A DNA stretch of 64,000 bases from Rotaria sp. Silwood1 (GCA_905250075.1 CAJNOP010000038.1:1327369-1391368); one strand, 5' to 3'. Positions 35,567 to 48,439 are shown, numbered from the stretch's first letter. The notes: a model not told the origin generated them from the letters alone. Made by a program: numbers and translations.

Positions 35567-38426
35567 TTATTTCTGATGGTAAATTTTTGCGTATATATTC
35601 ATCTGGTGTTCACGATCTTTCATTAATAATTGAGCATACTCAAGCATTTCTTCCTTTGTTTGAAAATCAAATAAATCTCGAATTTGTGTTGATATTCGAT
35701 TGGACGCAAACCAATCGTTTATATCATTACCAACCAACGTCCACTGTTCAAATGGACGAAGAGCAATAGTTGCTTTCGTACTAGAAGCGATAGATGTTGA
35801 TATTGAATGATGTTGAGATAATGGTTTAGAGTGATCTGCGAGTGGAATTTTTTCGTGAATCAACGATGTTGATGATGGGAGTGATGATAGAATTGTATTC
35901 AATATGTCAGTAATTTTAGCTTCGCCAGGTCGAACAAGATTCCGAATACGAATATATTTCATACCGGTCATACGAATGCCTGACATAAATAATAATCTCT
36001 AGAACGAAATGAAAACTGTTTCTACATACGCACCAAGCCATCCTCTTGGTTCAAAATTTTCGAGTAATACAGATACAATAATTTTTTTAAGTGAATCAAC
36101 AGCATAAATGAATTCTTTTCGACAGGATTTACTTTCAAAATATTGATTGGATATCAGACATAATATGATACATGCATTTTCCATTCCTTCAGCAATTGAT
36201 TCCCATAAATCGGCACTCATATGACAATGTGTACGATCGATCCAGATTTCAAAAGCATCACAACTTTTACCTAATAAATCAAGTATTTGGCTACAAAAAG
36301 TATTATTAGCATGAGAATAACTAATCATGATCAATGGTTTGCAGTTGCTACTAAAATATCAGACGAATATGATTTCTTTTGATGAATCTACAGAGATCAT
36401 CTCTTTCTTACACGGACAATGGATCTGATACGATACTATCGAGAACACGATAATGATCATCCAATTTCAATTCATTTTTATTATCCAAATTGAGATTATG
36501 AAGAATACCATGAGCTGCTTCTTTAATACCTTCCATTGAAAGTGGCTTATATTGTCCAAGACTTTCTTCTTCATTATTATCTTCTGTATAATTTCTTATT
36601 ATTACAATTAGTTCTTGATTATTGATCAATTCTTGTGCATAATTCGGTTGAAATGATATACTCCAAAGAACATTTAATAGAGCAATCAATGTAAATTGCT
36701 CGAGCCGTCCGGTTCCTTTTAATTCATCACGAAATTCGATTAGTAAAGTAATAAATAAATGAATAGTTGATATTGTATCCGATGATGGTTCTGTTTCAGC
36801 ATGACACAGAATATAATCAAGTGTACGTTCTTCGACAACAAACATTTTCGCCATGACAGCTAGCGGTTCACTAACATGAAAACCATTACTTCGACGTCGC
36901 GCATTTTTAGCAGCATTCATGACGAGTTGTAATAATTGATTAAGTACAAAATCACTACCTTTCTTATCACTTTTCAGTTGATCAGGTGTTGATAATAGGG
37001 CTAAAGCCATTGATGAAGTAAGAATTCGTGAATCTGTCGTCGTCAGCTTTCTACAATGACATACAATTATCAAAATTAAAATTAATGGGAACTCACATTT
37101 TCTTGTATATACTCATTTGAAAATGATATCATTAATATGATAGAAGAGAAATTAGGTGCAACAATAATAGAAAGAAGGATTGCTTAAAAAGTGCCAGGAC
37201 AATGTACCGGAGTGTTTTTCTTAAAACCTATCTTGAAAGTTCCATAAATATAGAACTTACAAACTTACAACCAGTTTTGCGACTCGAAGATTAACCAAAA
37301 CGGTGGCTACCAATGGTCGAGGTAGGAGCTGTGGTAGTGTTGCCAAGTGAATACATTTCTGGAAATTTTTCAGCCTCATTAACGATGATCTAGTTTAGAA
37401 GTAGATATGAGTCGCAAGATCAAGTTTTTACAAAACTGGTTTCCGCCTGGAAAATCTCTCATATGAATTCTTAAAAACCAAGATTTTTGAAAATAGTAAG
37501 ATACTATGAAGTTTACTATTATATGTGCATTAGCACATGTAGATTTTGTTATTGATGTGAAGTTTTCTTTATGTTCGATTTCGATCAGATCACCAGAAGT
37601 CAGATTAAATTTTGAATAGTTCTGATTGCTTGATGTAAGCGATAGCTCCAAATTTATTGAGTTCATCACCTCCTTCATCATGTCGTCCAATATTATAAGC
37701 AATGCTAATTAATGGTCGTCGACCTTTGTCTGTCAACATTGCCGCTTGACTCAGCCACATGACTACTTGTTTGGCGAGGCCACATTTCAAAAATACTGGT
37801 ATAAGTACGGTTCGATCAGATAGATTCCAAAGTAGAGCAAGAATACGTTCATTAATAACACCTAAAGCATGTTCCTTTTGTTCGATAGTCTGGCACTGTT
37901 CTGACATACTTCGCTCAACACTCTCAATCAATGTAATAACAAACTCACTATGATTATCGATAAATTGTCGATCTTCGATCGCCAAAAATGGAATCGATAA
38001 CGTTGTCTGTGTAGCAATCATTAAAAGATGGTAAACATGAGTGTAATAGATTCGATTTTCTGCTAATTTTCGTTGTTCAGTTGTCAATTGAAGATACGCT
38101 TTCATGTGTGATTGATTGAAGTGAGAGATACAGGCACAAAATGTTTCTCGCGCTACGAACAATTCTTTCTTTATTATATAAAAACTAGTCGATTTCAATA
38201 GAATCGGTAAAATACGAGCACATTCATGGTACCATGTTTGAGCATCAGTTGATGGAATTTGTAAAATTTCACACCATAGAGAAATAAATTGTACCCATAC
38301 TTGTTTTTTCGACTCCTTCGTTGTTGTTGAACAAGTCATTAATTGCTCTAATTGACTCATGAACTCTTGACATTTAGATGATTGATTATCATCGACGATT
38401 GTTTCTTCTATAGTATTCATGTTCAT
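35567..38426 (-). CDS. ARM-repeat / TIR / SAM-like protein (SARM-like architecture of rotifers)
   Basis: Minus-strand gene starting at ATG 38426, just after an acceptor-like TATTACAG. Exon 1 (38426 to about 37640) and the exon 37050-36412 encode helical armadillo-like repeats (ERILALLWNLSDRTVLIPVFLKCG; LALLSTPDQLKSD; LIALLNVLWSISFQ). Exon 36350-36034 carries a TIR domain: PLIMISYSHANN, IWIDRTHCHMSADLWESI, then LISNQYFESKSCRKEF. The Glu of CRKEF aligns with the catalytic Glu of NADase TIRs such as SARM1. Exon 35979-35567 completes TIR (WLGIRMTGMKYIRIR) and adds a SAM-like tail (WFASNRISTQIRDLFDF). Introns 36351-36411 and 35980-36033 join in phase. The join between exon 1 and 37050 is unresolved. 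The frame hits a stop at 37607, no in-phase donor is evident, and GTGAGT at 37096 implies a further small exon. The gene may be complete or damaged there. Predicted role: NAD-cleaving or signalling TIR protein. Confidence 0.8.
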
Positions 38427-39874
38427 TCTGTCTGTAATATAGGGCAAAAAAAAAGAACTTTCAAAGAATGACACTATTTATTCATATAACAACCATTGTA
38501 TGCATCGAGATAGTAACCATGTGTGCACTGATTGTCTATCTTAGAAGTGACGAACACTAAAAGACAAACGCTTTTTTCTTTCTTTTATGATCTGCCGTCA
38601 GAGTAAAAAGAAAGATGGAGAATAAATAATATCATTCATATCATCTCATACGCATGTGTTTTATGGTGACCATTTCTAATCGAATAAACAATTATTTGGA
38701 GTTCTTTTTTCATCGATTGTTGATTATTATGAAACTATTCAGGATAAGATCAATGGTACTTTGTCTGTGACATGTTATTCGCATGTATGAATTGAAATCC
38801 TAACCCTAATGCAGTGTCGAGCACAAATTAAGATGATTACTATGGATTTCTCTAGGAACAAAAATAAGCTGTATAGCAGTTGATTGTGAAATTGATCAAA
38901 TTTTACAATTAATCATACCGACTTTATCTCAAACAAAAACAAAATCTTACTTTGGATGCGTATAAAAATATCCTGCAGGTTCATCATTAGAGACCTTCCC
39001 ATAATTCGAATATGATCAATCAAAGAAGAACAATATTTTATAATCGGTAAACAATCATGAATTAATATTTTGTTCAATGAAGCAAATCATCTATATGAAA
39101 TATTCAAGTTAAAGCATGAAAAAGAACAATAGAACTGTGCGAAACTGTTTTAGAAAAGCACCATGCATATGTATTACTCATTCTCTTTTTTATTCTATCT
39201 ACAACATATCACAAATACATCATCTTGCTTAATTCACAATTTTCTTTGTTTTTCCTCATCACGTCCTTCTGGCATATTTTAAAAGCGTCAATAACATTTT
39301 GTTGTTGACATATTCCATTCGTTACCTTAGTGTGAAATATAATTTAGTTACATAAGTGTTACATTAATTTGTTATGTAAATTTGCAGGAGTATGGTTTCT
39401 TCTTACGAACAAGAATTATTGAGAGTTAAATTAGATGGATATGTGTAAAAAATGCGAAGACCCACAAATACTCACACCCTTCGAGGTCGTCAGATTTTGC
39501 TTAATTTAAACTAGTCTTGTCGAGGAAAGAATTTTAGCTTAAAACCAACATGATAACGGAGTAGGCAGTTTGATATCTCAAAATCGAATTGGGGAATGAG
39601 CGTCAGTGACAATGTGATTGCCAATTTTCTAGGAAGAAAATATATTTTCATTATGCAGAAATATGCTATTACTTTTTCTTTTATGCTTTCATAACTTTTA
39701 TTTTCTGATACAGACGATTCAGTAAGAAATCAATGAAAAAAAAAATTTTTTAATGATTTTAGCGAAGGATTTTTCGTACAACCCGGGTCTTCTAATATGT
39801 GAGGGGGCATAGGGACAAGAAAGTTTTGTTTGATTTATAAAGTAAGACGTCACACTATCAGCTCTAATGCACAT
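38427..39874. other. AT-rich spacer
   Basis: No domain-bearing frame or structured repeat recognised. It contains the presumed promoter of the ARM-TIR gene. Confidence 0.45.
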
Positions 39875-40440
39875 CCTCGTGATTCGTTGACTTCTGAAGT
39901 GTTTCTTTGCCCTTATCAGACAGATTACAGTTCATAATGAGAAGTTCTTTCAACGATCGATTGTGTTTAACCATGGCAACGAGAGCATCAACGCATAAGT
40001 CATCTACCGATGCGTTTGAAAAAAAATATGTAATTTTTCGAGGCTTGCATTTGGATTCTTCTCGATTGCATTGGCTATCAGCCGAACACCTTCATTGTCT
40101 ATACTATTTTCATGTAGTCCCAGCCAAGTCAATGTTGTATTATTGCTAAGTATATGAAAGTGCCTCTACTGAAGCATATACACCGTCATCAAACGTAAAA
40201 TTGTCTCAAAGTTTCAATAAAGTCAATTCTTGATTTTCGCGAAGTGCATTAGCTATGATCGAAACACCTTGTGATGTTATTTAGTTATGATGTAACATCA
40301 GTTTCTTGCATTTTTTTAAATTATTGCTTCATTTAAGACTAAGTGCATGTCTTGATCCTTTAAGTCTAGTCCATTCAAATCGATCTTTGAACAAATTTCA
40401 CACATGACAATTTGTCGCTGGAGTTTTGGATTCATATATT
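39875..40440 (-). pseudogene. Leucine-rich-repeat (RI/NLR-type) pseudogene
   Basis: The minus strand read from 40434 gives a start-like MNPKLQRQIV, then in shifting frames a series of RI-type LRR pieces. These are ITSQGVSIIANALRENQELTLLKL, TLTWLGLHENSIDNEGVRLIANAIEKN, and near the end LKELLIMNCNLSDKGKETL. Between them are several in-frame stops (TAA and TGA) and at least two frameshifts, so no intact product is possible. The repeats resemble those of the fusion gene at 30-31 kb in type. It is presumably a decayed member of the large rotifer LRR/NLR-like gene set. The plus-strand frame at 39907-40149 is its shadow. Confidence 0.78.
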
Positions 40441-41510
40441 GAGTTTGAACTGAAAGGAGGCTTGATCGATAAAGTTTATTTCTGTATCACGTTTTCAATC
40501 AATATATCTCTCTTCACAATAACGTGACGCTATATATAGGGTCATAATAAGAATAGAATAATTCGTAATGGGAAATCTCATAGATGATTAATAAACGAAG
40601 GAAACCTCACACAGAACAACATGAAAGAAAGATGAACAGAAGGACATGAAAGAAAAATTCAAGGTACATGACTAATAACAAGACAAAAGAAATATATTAT
40701 TTATACTTGAATGAGAGTAAAGCGAAGAATAAATGTGATTTCGTTTACCAGAGCAATAAATTTTCTCTTCGTTGACGTTTGCATCAATCTGATAAGGAGC
40801 ATCAATTAGTGTTTGTTGTCTTCAAAGAGAACACAGTTAGAAAGCATCATTCTTCATACCTCTTGTACCTTAACATACTCTTAAGTATTCACAAGAACTT
40901 GGCTAGGATGTTTTCCGTTGAAAGTGTCTCTTTGATATATAACTGAGAAATAGAGTTCTCTCTCTTTCCAACATCAACACATGCAATTGAAATGATTGAA
41001 ACACAACAGAGTGATTTGCACCAATGTTTTGAGACAATGCTTTTTCCCTTTCTTCCGCATACTCAAGAAGAACTACTTTGTCAAAAGTTTAGAGCAGCTC
41101 TGAAATTAGTCAACAAATGTCTATGAGTAGCAGCTGCATTTCTTCACCGAGGAAAAAGATTTCGATCATTGTGTCAAACAATTTGTAAGAAAAAAGGCTT
41201 TAAAAAGTCTGTAGATCAGATCTTCTATTTTCCTTAAGGACGAAAGAACTAAAAAGAAACAGAAATGATTATCAGGAACAGGGTTGGAATTTACCGAAAC
41301 ATAATCATCTTTCATTTTTTGGACTTTGAAAAAAAAACTCATGAGATGAGAGAATACTTTGATAGCTGTTGCAGTTATATGTTGTGTGTGTGTACGCTCT
41401 ACTATGAGATTTACATGTTTGCTCAAATGCTTTTATTTTTATTTTTTAATAATTAAATAGTACAAGTGTTTTGTATTATAAGGTCTCTGTTTAGTACGTT
41501 AAAATAATTG
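40441..41510. other. AT-rich spacer
   Basis: No gene recognised. Two opposed short frames (41166-41426, 41265-41456) have no family resemblance. Confidence 0.45.
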
Positions 41511-42506
41511 TCATCGGCAAACGATCCTCTTTTTGGTTGCCAACAATATTTTCATCAGCTCTGTTCGAAATATGCTTCCGCCAACCAGTGTGTAAATATA
41601 GAATGGCATTCCATTAGCCAAAAAATTAAGAAGCAGAACAAAACTGTAGACAAAATTGTCAATAGCAACTTGTGATTTGGTTGAGATTCTGTTTACTGTT
41701 ATAGTTGCGTACAGTTTTTGAATGCCCAATGGGAGACCAAAGATACAGAGAAGAACAACTTGCACGAGAAGCATAACAAGAAGATGAAAATCAGTCTTTT
41801 TCCGACGGTATCCTTGGTTTTCATTTGTATGACATTGGGTAGTTGCAGTCGGCACATCTTTAGGTTGAATGTGACCTCGTGAATGACGTACATTATTGAT
41901 GGTCATTAAACCAAAAACGAACATAAGTAAAATCGGAATCAGTATCGTGATGAACGTAAAAGATATATCCGTAACAAAGCGACATGTTAATGTTATTCCA
42001 TAGCATTTCAAAGGAGCATTAATCAAATTTGGTTCATAACAGTAGATAATATGAGAAAAGAGAATTGTAGAGGCAACTATAATGACAAACATGCCTCGCT
42101 GTACATTTTTCAATGTACTTATTTGTCGAAGACGAACATTAGGACTTGATAATAGCCATCGATCTATAGCTGCTAATAGTATGAGCCAAAATGCCACAGG
42201 TCTTGCCACATTGAGAACAAAAGCTCGAAGTTTACAAAGAAAGCGATCGGTATTTGTCAGATCAGCTGCCCAACCTGACAACATTCGTGAGGTGAGACCA
42301 GAAAGAATTGCAATAAAATTAGCTATAGATGAGACCAAAAAGAGTGCTGCGCATGGATTTTTCCGAAAAGGTCGCTGTGATAAAACAAGAATATTGAGAA
42401 TATTACCCAATGTGCCAAATAAAAAGATGAAAATTGAAAAATAACGATTAATTTGAGCCGAAACATTATTAATGTATGCGATGAAATCAGCATCGGATGA
42501 TGACAT
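41511..42506 (-). CDS. Rhodopsin-family (class A) orphan GPCR
   Basis: Intronless 331-aa frame. The first ATG is 42506; an in-frame TTG four codons upstream is ignored. Seven hydrophobic segments are visible. TM1 has the GN signature (GTLGNILNILVLSQR), a Cys precedes TM3 (RFLCKLRAFVL), and TM3 ends AIDRWLLSS, a DRW variant of the DRY motif. TM6-TM7 include LLVMLLVQVVLLCIFGLPLG and FLANGMPFYIYTLVGG, where NGMPFYIY stands at the NPxxY position. Extracellular loop 2 has a Cys pair candidate (LKCYGITLTC). The third intracellular loop is short and basic. Plasma-membrane receptor coupling to G proteins is expected; the ligand is unknown. Such lineage-specific orphan receptors of FMRFamide-receptor-like type are numerous in rotifers. 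Confidence 0.88.
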   Translation of the reverse strand: MSSSDADFIAYINNVSAQINRYFSIFIFLFGTLGNILNILVLSQRPFRKNPCAALFLVSSIANFIAILSGLTSRMLSGWAADLTNTDRFLCKLRAFVLNVARPVAFWLILLAAIDRWLLSSPNVRLRQISTLKNVQRGMFVIIVASTILFSHIIYCYEPNLINAPLKCYGITLTCRFVTDISFTFITILIPILLMFVFGLMTINNVRHSRGHIQPKDVPTATTQCHTNENQGYRRKKTDFHLLVMLLVQVVLLCIFGLPLGIQKLYATITVNRISTKSQVAIDNFVYSFVLLLNFLANGMPFYIYTLVGGSIFRTELMKILLATKKRIVCR

Positions 42507-42779
42507 TTTAAAATTCAATAGATCGCTGGAAAATCAAACAGAAAAATTTAACAAATCAATTTGTGATTGTTCTTGTTCCACTTTCAATTGTAAGACCTAA
42601 TAATAAGATCATATAGTACAATGTTAAAAGCTCTGTTCCGCTTGTATCATGTGCCGAAATGGGAGCCTTATCCTCTCTTAAACTCATAAACTATAAGTGC
42701 TTTAGTTCTATGAACATAAGTTGCATCATTAAGTAACATAAATCTGACGATCATACTAAAACCATGAGCATTCCTCTTT

Positions 42780-43870
42780 TAATCTCAAAAGCTCATTTCT
42801 CAATTCTAATGGTGGTGGAAAATGAGTAAAATCTAACTATGCTTCGTAATTTAATGAATGAATCGAAAAATCTGTTTTCTACTTTCTATGTTAAATGGTT
42901 GTTTTACAACTCGAATGGGTATGAAATTACTATACGTTTTAACCATAGTTCACAAAAAATAGGGAGATTGAAAGATTTTTTTTCTTCTACTCTATATCAC
43001 AAGATTCATTTCTCATTTCCAATGGTGGGGAATGCTTTCAAATCTAACTATAGTTGGTAATTAGATACATAGATTGTAAAATCTTTTTTTTTTTCTAATC
43101 TGTGTCTGAAAGATTCATTTTTTCATTAAGCATGAGTGTGTAAATGCTCTGCATTCTATTTGTAGTTCGTGATTTTAATAGGAAGATTGACAAATGTTTT
43201 TTCTTCCAGTCTGCATTTGACAGGCTCATTTGTCATCTCCATTGGCAATGAAAATGTCTTAAAACTGAATTCTAGGTGGTAATTAAATTGATACATTGTT
43301 AATGTTTTTTTTCATTTCTATCTGGTAGATTCATGTCATATCTCGAGTTGACGTGAAAATGTCTTATATTCTAACTGTAGCTCACAATTAATTAGTAAGA
43401 TTGACAATCCTTTTGTTCTAGTCTGTATCTCAAAGATTCATTTCGCATCTCCGATTATGGTGAAAATGTCCTAAAACGTAAATATAATACATAATTACAG
43501 AGATCAATTGATAATTGTTTTTCATTCTCCATCTCAACGTGTCATTTCTCATTTCGAATAGTGGTAAAAACAGCTCTTAAAAATCTAACTTTAGTTCTTA
43601 ATTAAATTGATAGATTGAAAAATCTCTCTTTTGTAGTTTGTATCTCAAAGGCTTATTTTTCATTTTACATGATGGTGAAAATGCCCTAAAAATCTAAGCA
43701 TATTTTATAATTAATTAGCGTGCAAAATCTTTTTTTGCTCTTCTTATCTTAATAATTCATTTCTCATTTCAAATGTTCGTGAAAATTTGTATAAATGTTT
43801 GTGCAATTGTTTTTGTCTTTTTTCTGATTCAAAGGTTCATTTGTCATTCGAAATGTTCGTTGATTAATTT
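42780..43870. repeat. Diverged tandem array, unit about 106 bp, roughly ten copies
   Basis: A core resembling GATTCATTTCTCATTTCNAA (then TGGTGAAAATG, AATCTAACTATAG, TTCATAATTAA, TTGATAGATTG, a T-rich run, and CTGTATCTCAA) recurs near 42793, 43005, 43110, 43222, 43330, 43436, 43541, 43650, 43755 and 43835. Spacing is close to 106 bp, with a degenerate copy near 42900. Copies differ at many sites, so the array is old. No coding content. Confidence 0.8.
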
Positions 43871-46189
43871 ATTATTAAGCTTACAGTCGACAATCTTTTT
43901 TTACGAATCGTTGCCATTGGGTAAATCGAAATGGAAGAACTTAGTTTGACTCGCTTGATAATGAGATCATGATGCTTTGGCATAGGCTTATATATTTATA
44001 TGAAATTTAATGAATTTTAACGAAATGTTCTAACTGAATTAAATCGACTCCTAATGAAATTCTCAATTTTTACACATGAAATATTATTATTTCAATAAAT
44101 GGATCATTGTTGTCTGTACATCGGATTCAGGAGTTTATCGAAAGTAGAATTTTTTCAACTACCTGATTTGAATTAATGACTGTATTAGTTGAATAGATAT
44201 ATTCAGTGTATTTTATATTTTGACAAAATTGTTAGAGCAGAAAATTTGTTACAACTGATATTTAAAACCAAGTGTAAAAAGAAAAGAAAAATGCTCCAGT
44301 TCTCAAATTGATGTATCCTTGTTTATGGGAAAAATTCAGAATACATTGATAAATTCAATTTTTCAAGGCGCACAAGAAACACAATAATATAGACTGAAGA
44401 ACATTTGGAATTTATTCCCATTACTGAAGTTATGTTTTAAAGGTTCAATCGATTAAAGTAAGGTATAAGAATAAGAACTTTTACCTTAATCAATTTTTGT
44501 AGTAACATTCAATAAAAAATACTACAATTTAGTTGATATTTAAAGTATAGACAGAATTTGAGTAAATAATCACAAAAGTATAGTTCTTTTTTTAATAGCT
44601 TATATAATCGAACTTTTATGAAACGTCTGAAGAAGGAGTCAGCTAGGCACAAACAAGAAATAGAATAAAAACTTACTTGACTTATTATCAAAATTATGAA
44701 ATAAATCTTGACTAAATAAACATATAACTTTTGATTTCAATTTTATTTCCTCTTTTGTTGCTTGATTAAATAAGGATATAATGTTTTTCAAGAGTTATAT
44801 TGAATTTATTTTATAATTTTTTTATTTAACAAAGTCATGTTGTTTAATTTCGTTTGTATTTGGCTTATTATTTCTTAGTTGATAAAAGCTTTATATGTGG
44901 TAATGTTTCCTCTAATAGTAAAAGAATAATAACTTCTTATTAAAATTGTCAAGAATACATGAATGCATATGATCTTGATGAGATGAATCAATTTTAATTA
45001 CAAATTTGAACAAAAATAAGACAAATGTGTATATTTTGTTTAAATAAACCTATATTATGAATTCGGTTCATTTAATGAATCCGACGTATGTCGGTTTGTA
45101 TTAAGATTTGCATATATATATATGTCAGGAAAGCTTATTTTGTCAATATGTTCATTTATTAGCTTAATATTAGTGAAATTTTGTGAGATTACAATGTCTG
45201 AACTAAAACTGGAACTAGTAGATAAATCAATTATGATTATTTTGTTTTTAAAATAAACTTTTTGTACATAATTATCTTAAATGAAACTAATTAAAGACTT
45301 CTGAAGAAGACCAAAGGATAACTGTTGTAACTGATAATAAAAACGGTATAGCTGTACTAGAATGCGTTTCTATATTCAGACCCACACCCCCCATACCTAC
45401 ATCTTATGCCATAGCGACCGTGATCTTGTGTATATGCTTCTGTGGCATCCACATCGAGAGAAATGTGTCTATATGTACACCTACGGCACTTAAATCGAGA
45501 GAAGTGTATGCGTGTGTTTCCGCTTCATCCATCAATTTGAATAGTTGAATATTTGTATAGTTAAATACTCAATTCGTTGAATACTTGAATAGTTAAATGC
45601 ACCCACAATTAAATATTTGAATAGTTAAATATTTGAAATTCAATTTTTCAAGTTTCATGTATTCAACAATTGAATTCAAATTTCAAGTTTGACATGTATG
45701 TTGTAATTCGATAATTGTATCATTGATGACAAGTAGAACATGACTACAAGTACGTGTTGTATAAGCATAAGTATATTTGTTTTATTTTCTAACTAAATCA
45801 CTCAAATAAAAATAAGTTGATGTTCGGGACGATCTATTTTTCATGGTTTGTGGCAGACATATATCTCAGATGTACTAATATCATTATGCGGAATAGTAAA
45901 ATTTACATCCTTTGCTACCTAAATCAGAAATCATGCATTTTTAATTGCGACAGATACTTTGTAATATATTTTCAACATCGAAATTTGTTGTGTAATTATA
46001 CATAGTCCCAAGCTCTTCAACCATATAAGTTACTTTTATTTCTATGATAGGTGAGAAACAGCTAAACAAACAGGAAATAAGAGAAAATCACAGATGAACA
46101 TCTGTTATTGAACATATCAACTCAGCGTCTTCTTCAAGATGCCATCGAAAACAGAAGAAAAAAGTTTCGTATCATAATTTCTAATGATA
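43871..46189. other. AT-rich spacer with simple repeats
   Basis: No gene recognised. Around 45540-45640 a degenerate TTGAATAGTTAAATA repeat occurs about six times. Near 45380-45400 a C-rich CCCACACCCCCCATACC tract is found. Confidence 0.5.
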
Positions 46190-47162
46190 CAGGCCTCGCA
46201 GCGTGTGTACTTTCCTGATTTTTTTAAAGTGTCCTGATTTTCCTGCTTTTGACTGAAAATCCTGATTTTGTCCTGATTTCTCAAGATTTATCTCTGTAGG
46301 ACCACATATACGTCATTTTGATATTTTATTTTGCTATATTCAACGTTTCTTAAAAAATTTTATGAAAATATTTGTTGAATATTTTCTATAAAAAGAAAGA
46401 TGGTACTCAAATTTTTATTTTGTCCATTTTTTTTCTTGTACTCACTTTAAGAATCGATTATTTCGAATTAATTGGTTTTTGAAAGCAGCTATTTTATCAT
46501 TAGTAATTATCACCAGCACTTCGCGGTAATTATATCATACAGTTCACGACTGTGCATTGTTGCATTAAATCTTCTATTCCCCTATTTTAACATTTTAGTC
46601 GATTTACTAAAGTTTTCTTGTAAACGCTTTTATTCGTTTATCTATAACATGGTTGTTTTATATGTGCGAAGAGCAGGGATATGAAGAAGAGGAAAAGTAG
46701 CAGAGAGGAAAAGGAAGTGTGATGCAGAGAAATGGTTTGAGTGCCGAGAAGATGGTTATAGAACCTTAAAAACTGCGAAAATGCGGATTTTTCTTATTTC
46801 TTCTCACGGCTATTTTCCTGATAAAAATGCGATTTTGACTAGAAACAAATAAGACTCCAATAGTAAAGGATCCTCCTTCCGTAGGCCACGTATCTGAGAA
46901 AAAGAAAATGTATACACAATGCATAATTAGAGATAGCAAACGAAAAGGAAAAAAGCAGAACTCGAAGCACGTATTCGGCGAACTATATAGTAATTTCAAT
47001 GAACTATCACTGATTGACATACTTTTGTGCAGCTTTCATCCTGAACAATAGTACTATGATAAGACTTAAAATGCCCTGATTTTAATCGAAATTCCTGATT
47101 TTTTTCTAAAATGTGTCCTGCCTATTTTCCTGATTTTCAGACATACACCGCTGCGACTCCTG
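46190..47162. mobile_element. 973-bp non-autonomous hAT-like DNA transposon
   Basis: The left end CAGGCCTCGCAGCGTGTG and the reverse complement of the right end, CAGGAGTCGCAGCGGTGT, form imperfect terminal inverted repeats. They start with CAGG, as hAT elements do. ATGATA flanks both ends directly (46184-46189 and 47163-47168), a 6-bp target duplication (hAT usually makes 8). Subterminal clusters of TCCTGATTTT (at 46211-46290 and 47070-47150) lie in the same orientation at both ends, like transposase-binding arrays. No transposase frame is present. Confidence 0.82.
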
Positions 47163-48439
47163 ATGATATCAACGAGCTAAAACATATTTTTTATTGTATT
47201 CTATATCCAATTCACTTCATTCTTATACGAGGCTAATTGATTTAGCGATTATGTCATGTAAGAGATAATCACATCATACTGTAAATCTGTCATTTTTATG
47301 CAAATTCTAGACATCGGCAAGAAAAAAAACATGTTTCAACGTATGGACAAAGATGGCTTTCTAGAAATTCACGCTACCTACGCTGGCAAGAACATGATTG
47401 TTGAATGACACTTACATAGATCTGACTGAATATTTAGATATGCTACCCACTTTATGCATGTCAGCAAAGTCTTGATTCGAAAAAATTAGGCAAATGTTTA
47501 GTTAAAGTTAAACAATAACCTTTATAATTCAATTTTTCATACCGAAATAGACATGAACAAATATTTTATTTATCTGGTCTCAGCACCAGTTGATGGATCT
47601 AAAACACAATGTGTAGCTTTAGAATAATTGTCAACAATTCAGAAGACATTGAAGATGTACAAGGCATAAAATTGCGTCAAATTTCTGCAATTACACTGTT
47701 CGGTTACACAATAGAAAATGCAAGGTTTAGAAAGCTAACTCTTAAAAATAACTATTTGTACGTATATTGAGTTTAATAAATTAGTTCCGGTCCCGAACAC
47801 CTCTCAGCTGAGCACGAATGTGTTCAAAGAATACAATTAAAGTAAAATTGCTTCTACATCCATAAAATGGTGTTAGTTGAAAAACTGCAAACGAAACAAT
47901 GAAGATGTTTTTCACAAATTTATTGTGCTTTAAGAATCAAATCAACTCAAGTATCTTGAAAATAAATTTTCAAAACTATTGAATAACTATTCTTCCTTGA
48001 TAAAGCTCCTTGAAACATGTTAATGTTCTCGAACGATATAAACGAGCAAATGCCTTTTAGTTCAACCCTCCATAAGAGACTTTGAAGAATTTCTCTCATT
48101 GTGTTGGTAGTATTTTATTCAATTTTTCATCAATAGATTCATTGCAGCAGTAAAGAAGACATGTTTTGATGTTGCTCGTTTCAGGTAATGTTCAATATAT
48201 GGATATTTCTTTATTTCTTTAGATAGGCCAAAATATAACAATGAATTGACTTAATCAAACGAAATGCCAATTTCAATATGAAGAGCTGGTATGTCATAAA
48301 GAATAAAACAATTTGTTTTTCATGATTTCTTCAATTAAGTTTTGTTGTAGAGTCCTATTTTTAGTGTCAAAAAATCATGTTTTAATTCTTCATCGGCTGT
48401 TGATAAAGAGAAAGTACACACTCACATCCCTATATTCAC
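47163..48439. other. AT-rich spacer
   Basis: No gene or structured repeat recognised. It lies downstream of the fucosyltransferase-like gene and ends in a short C-rich ACACTCACATCCC tract (48418-48430). Confidence 0.45.

Noticed and set aside
35536-35769. Plus-strand frame over the end of the ARM-TIR gene
   Set aside because: Antisense shadow of the SAM-like exon.
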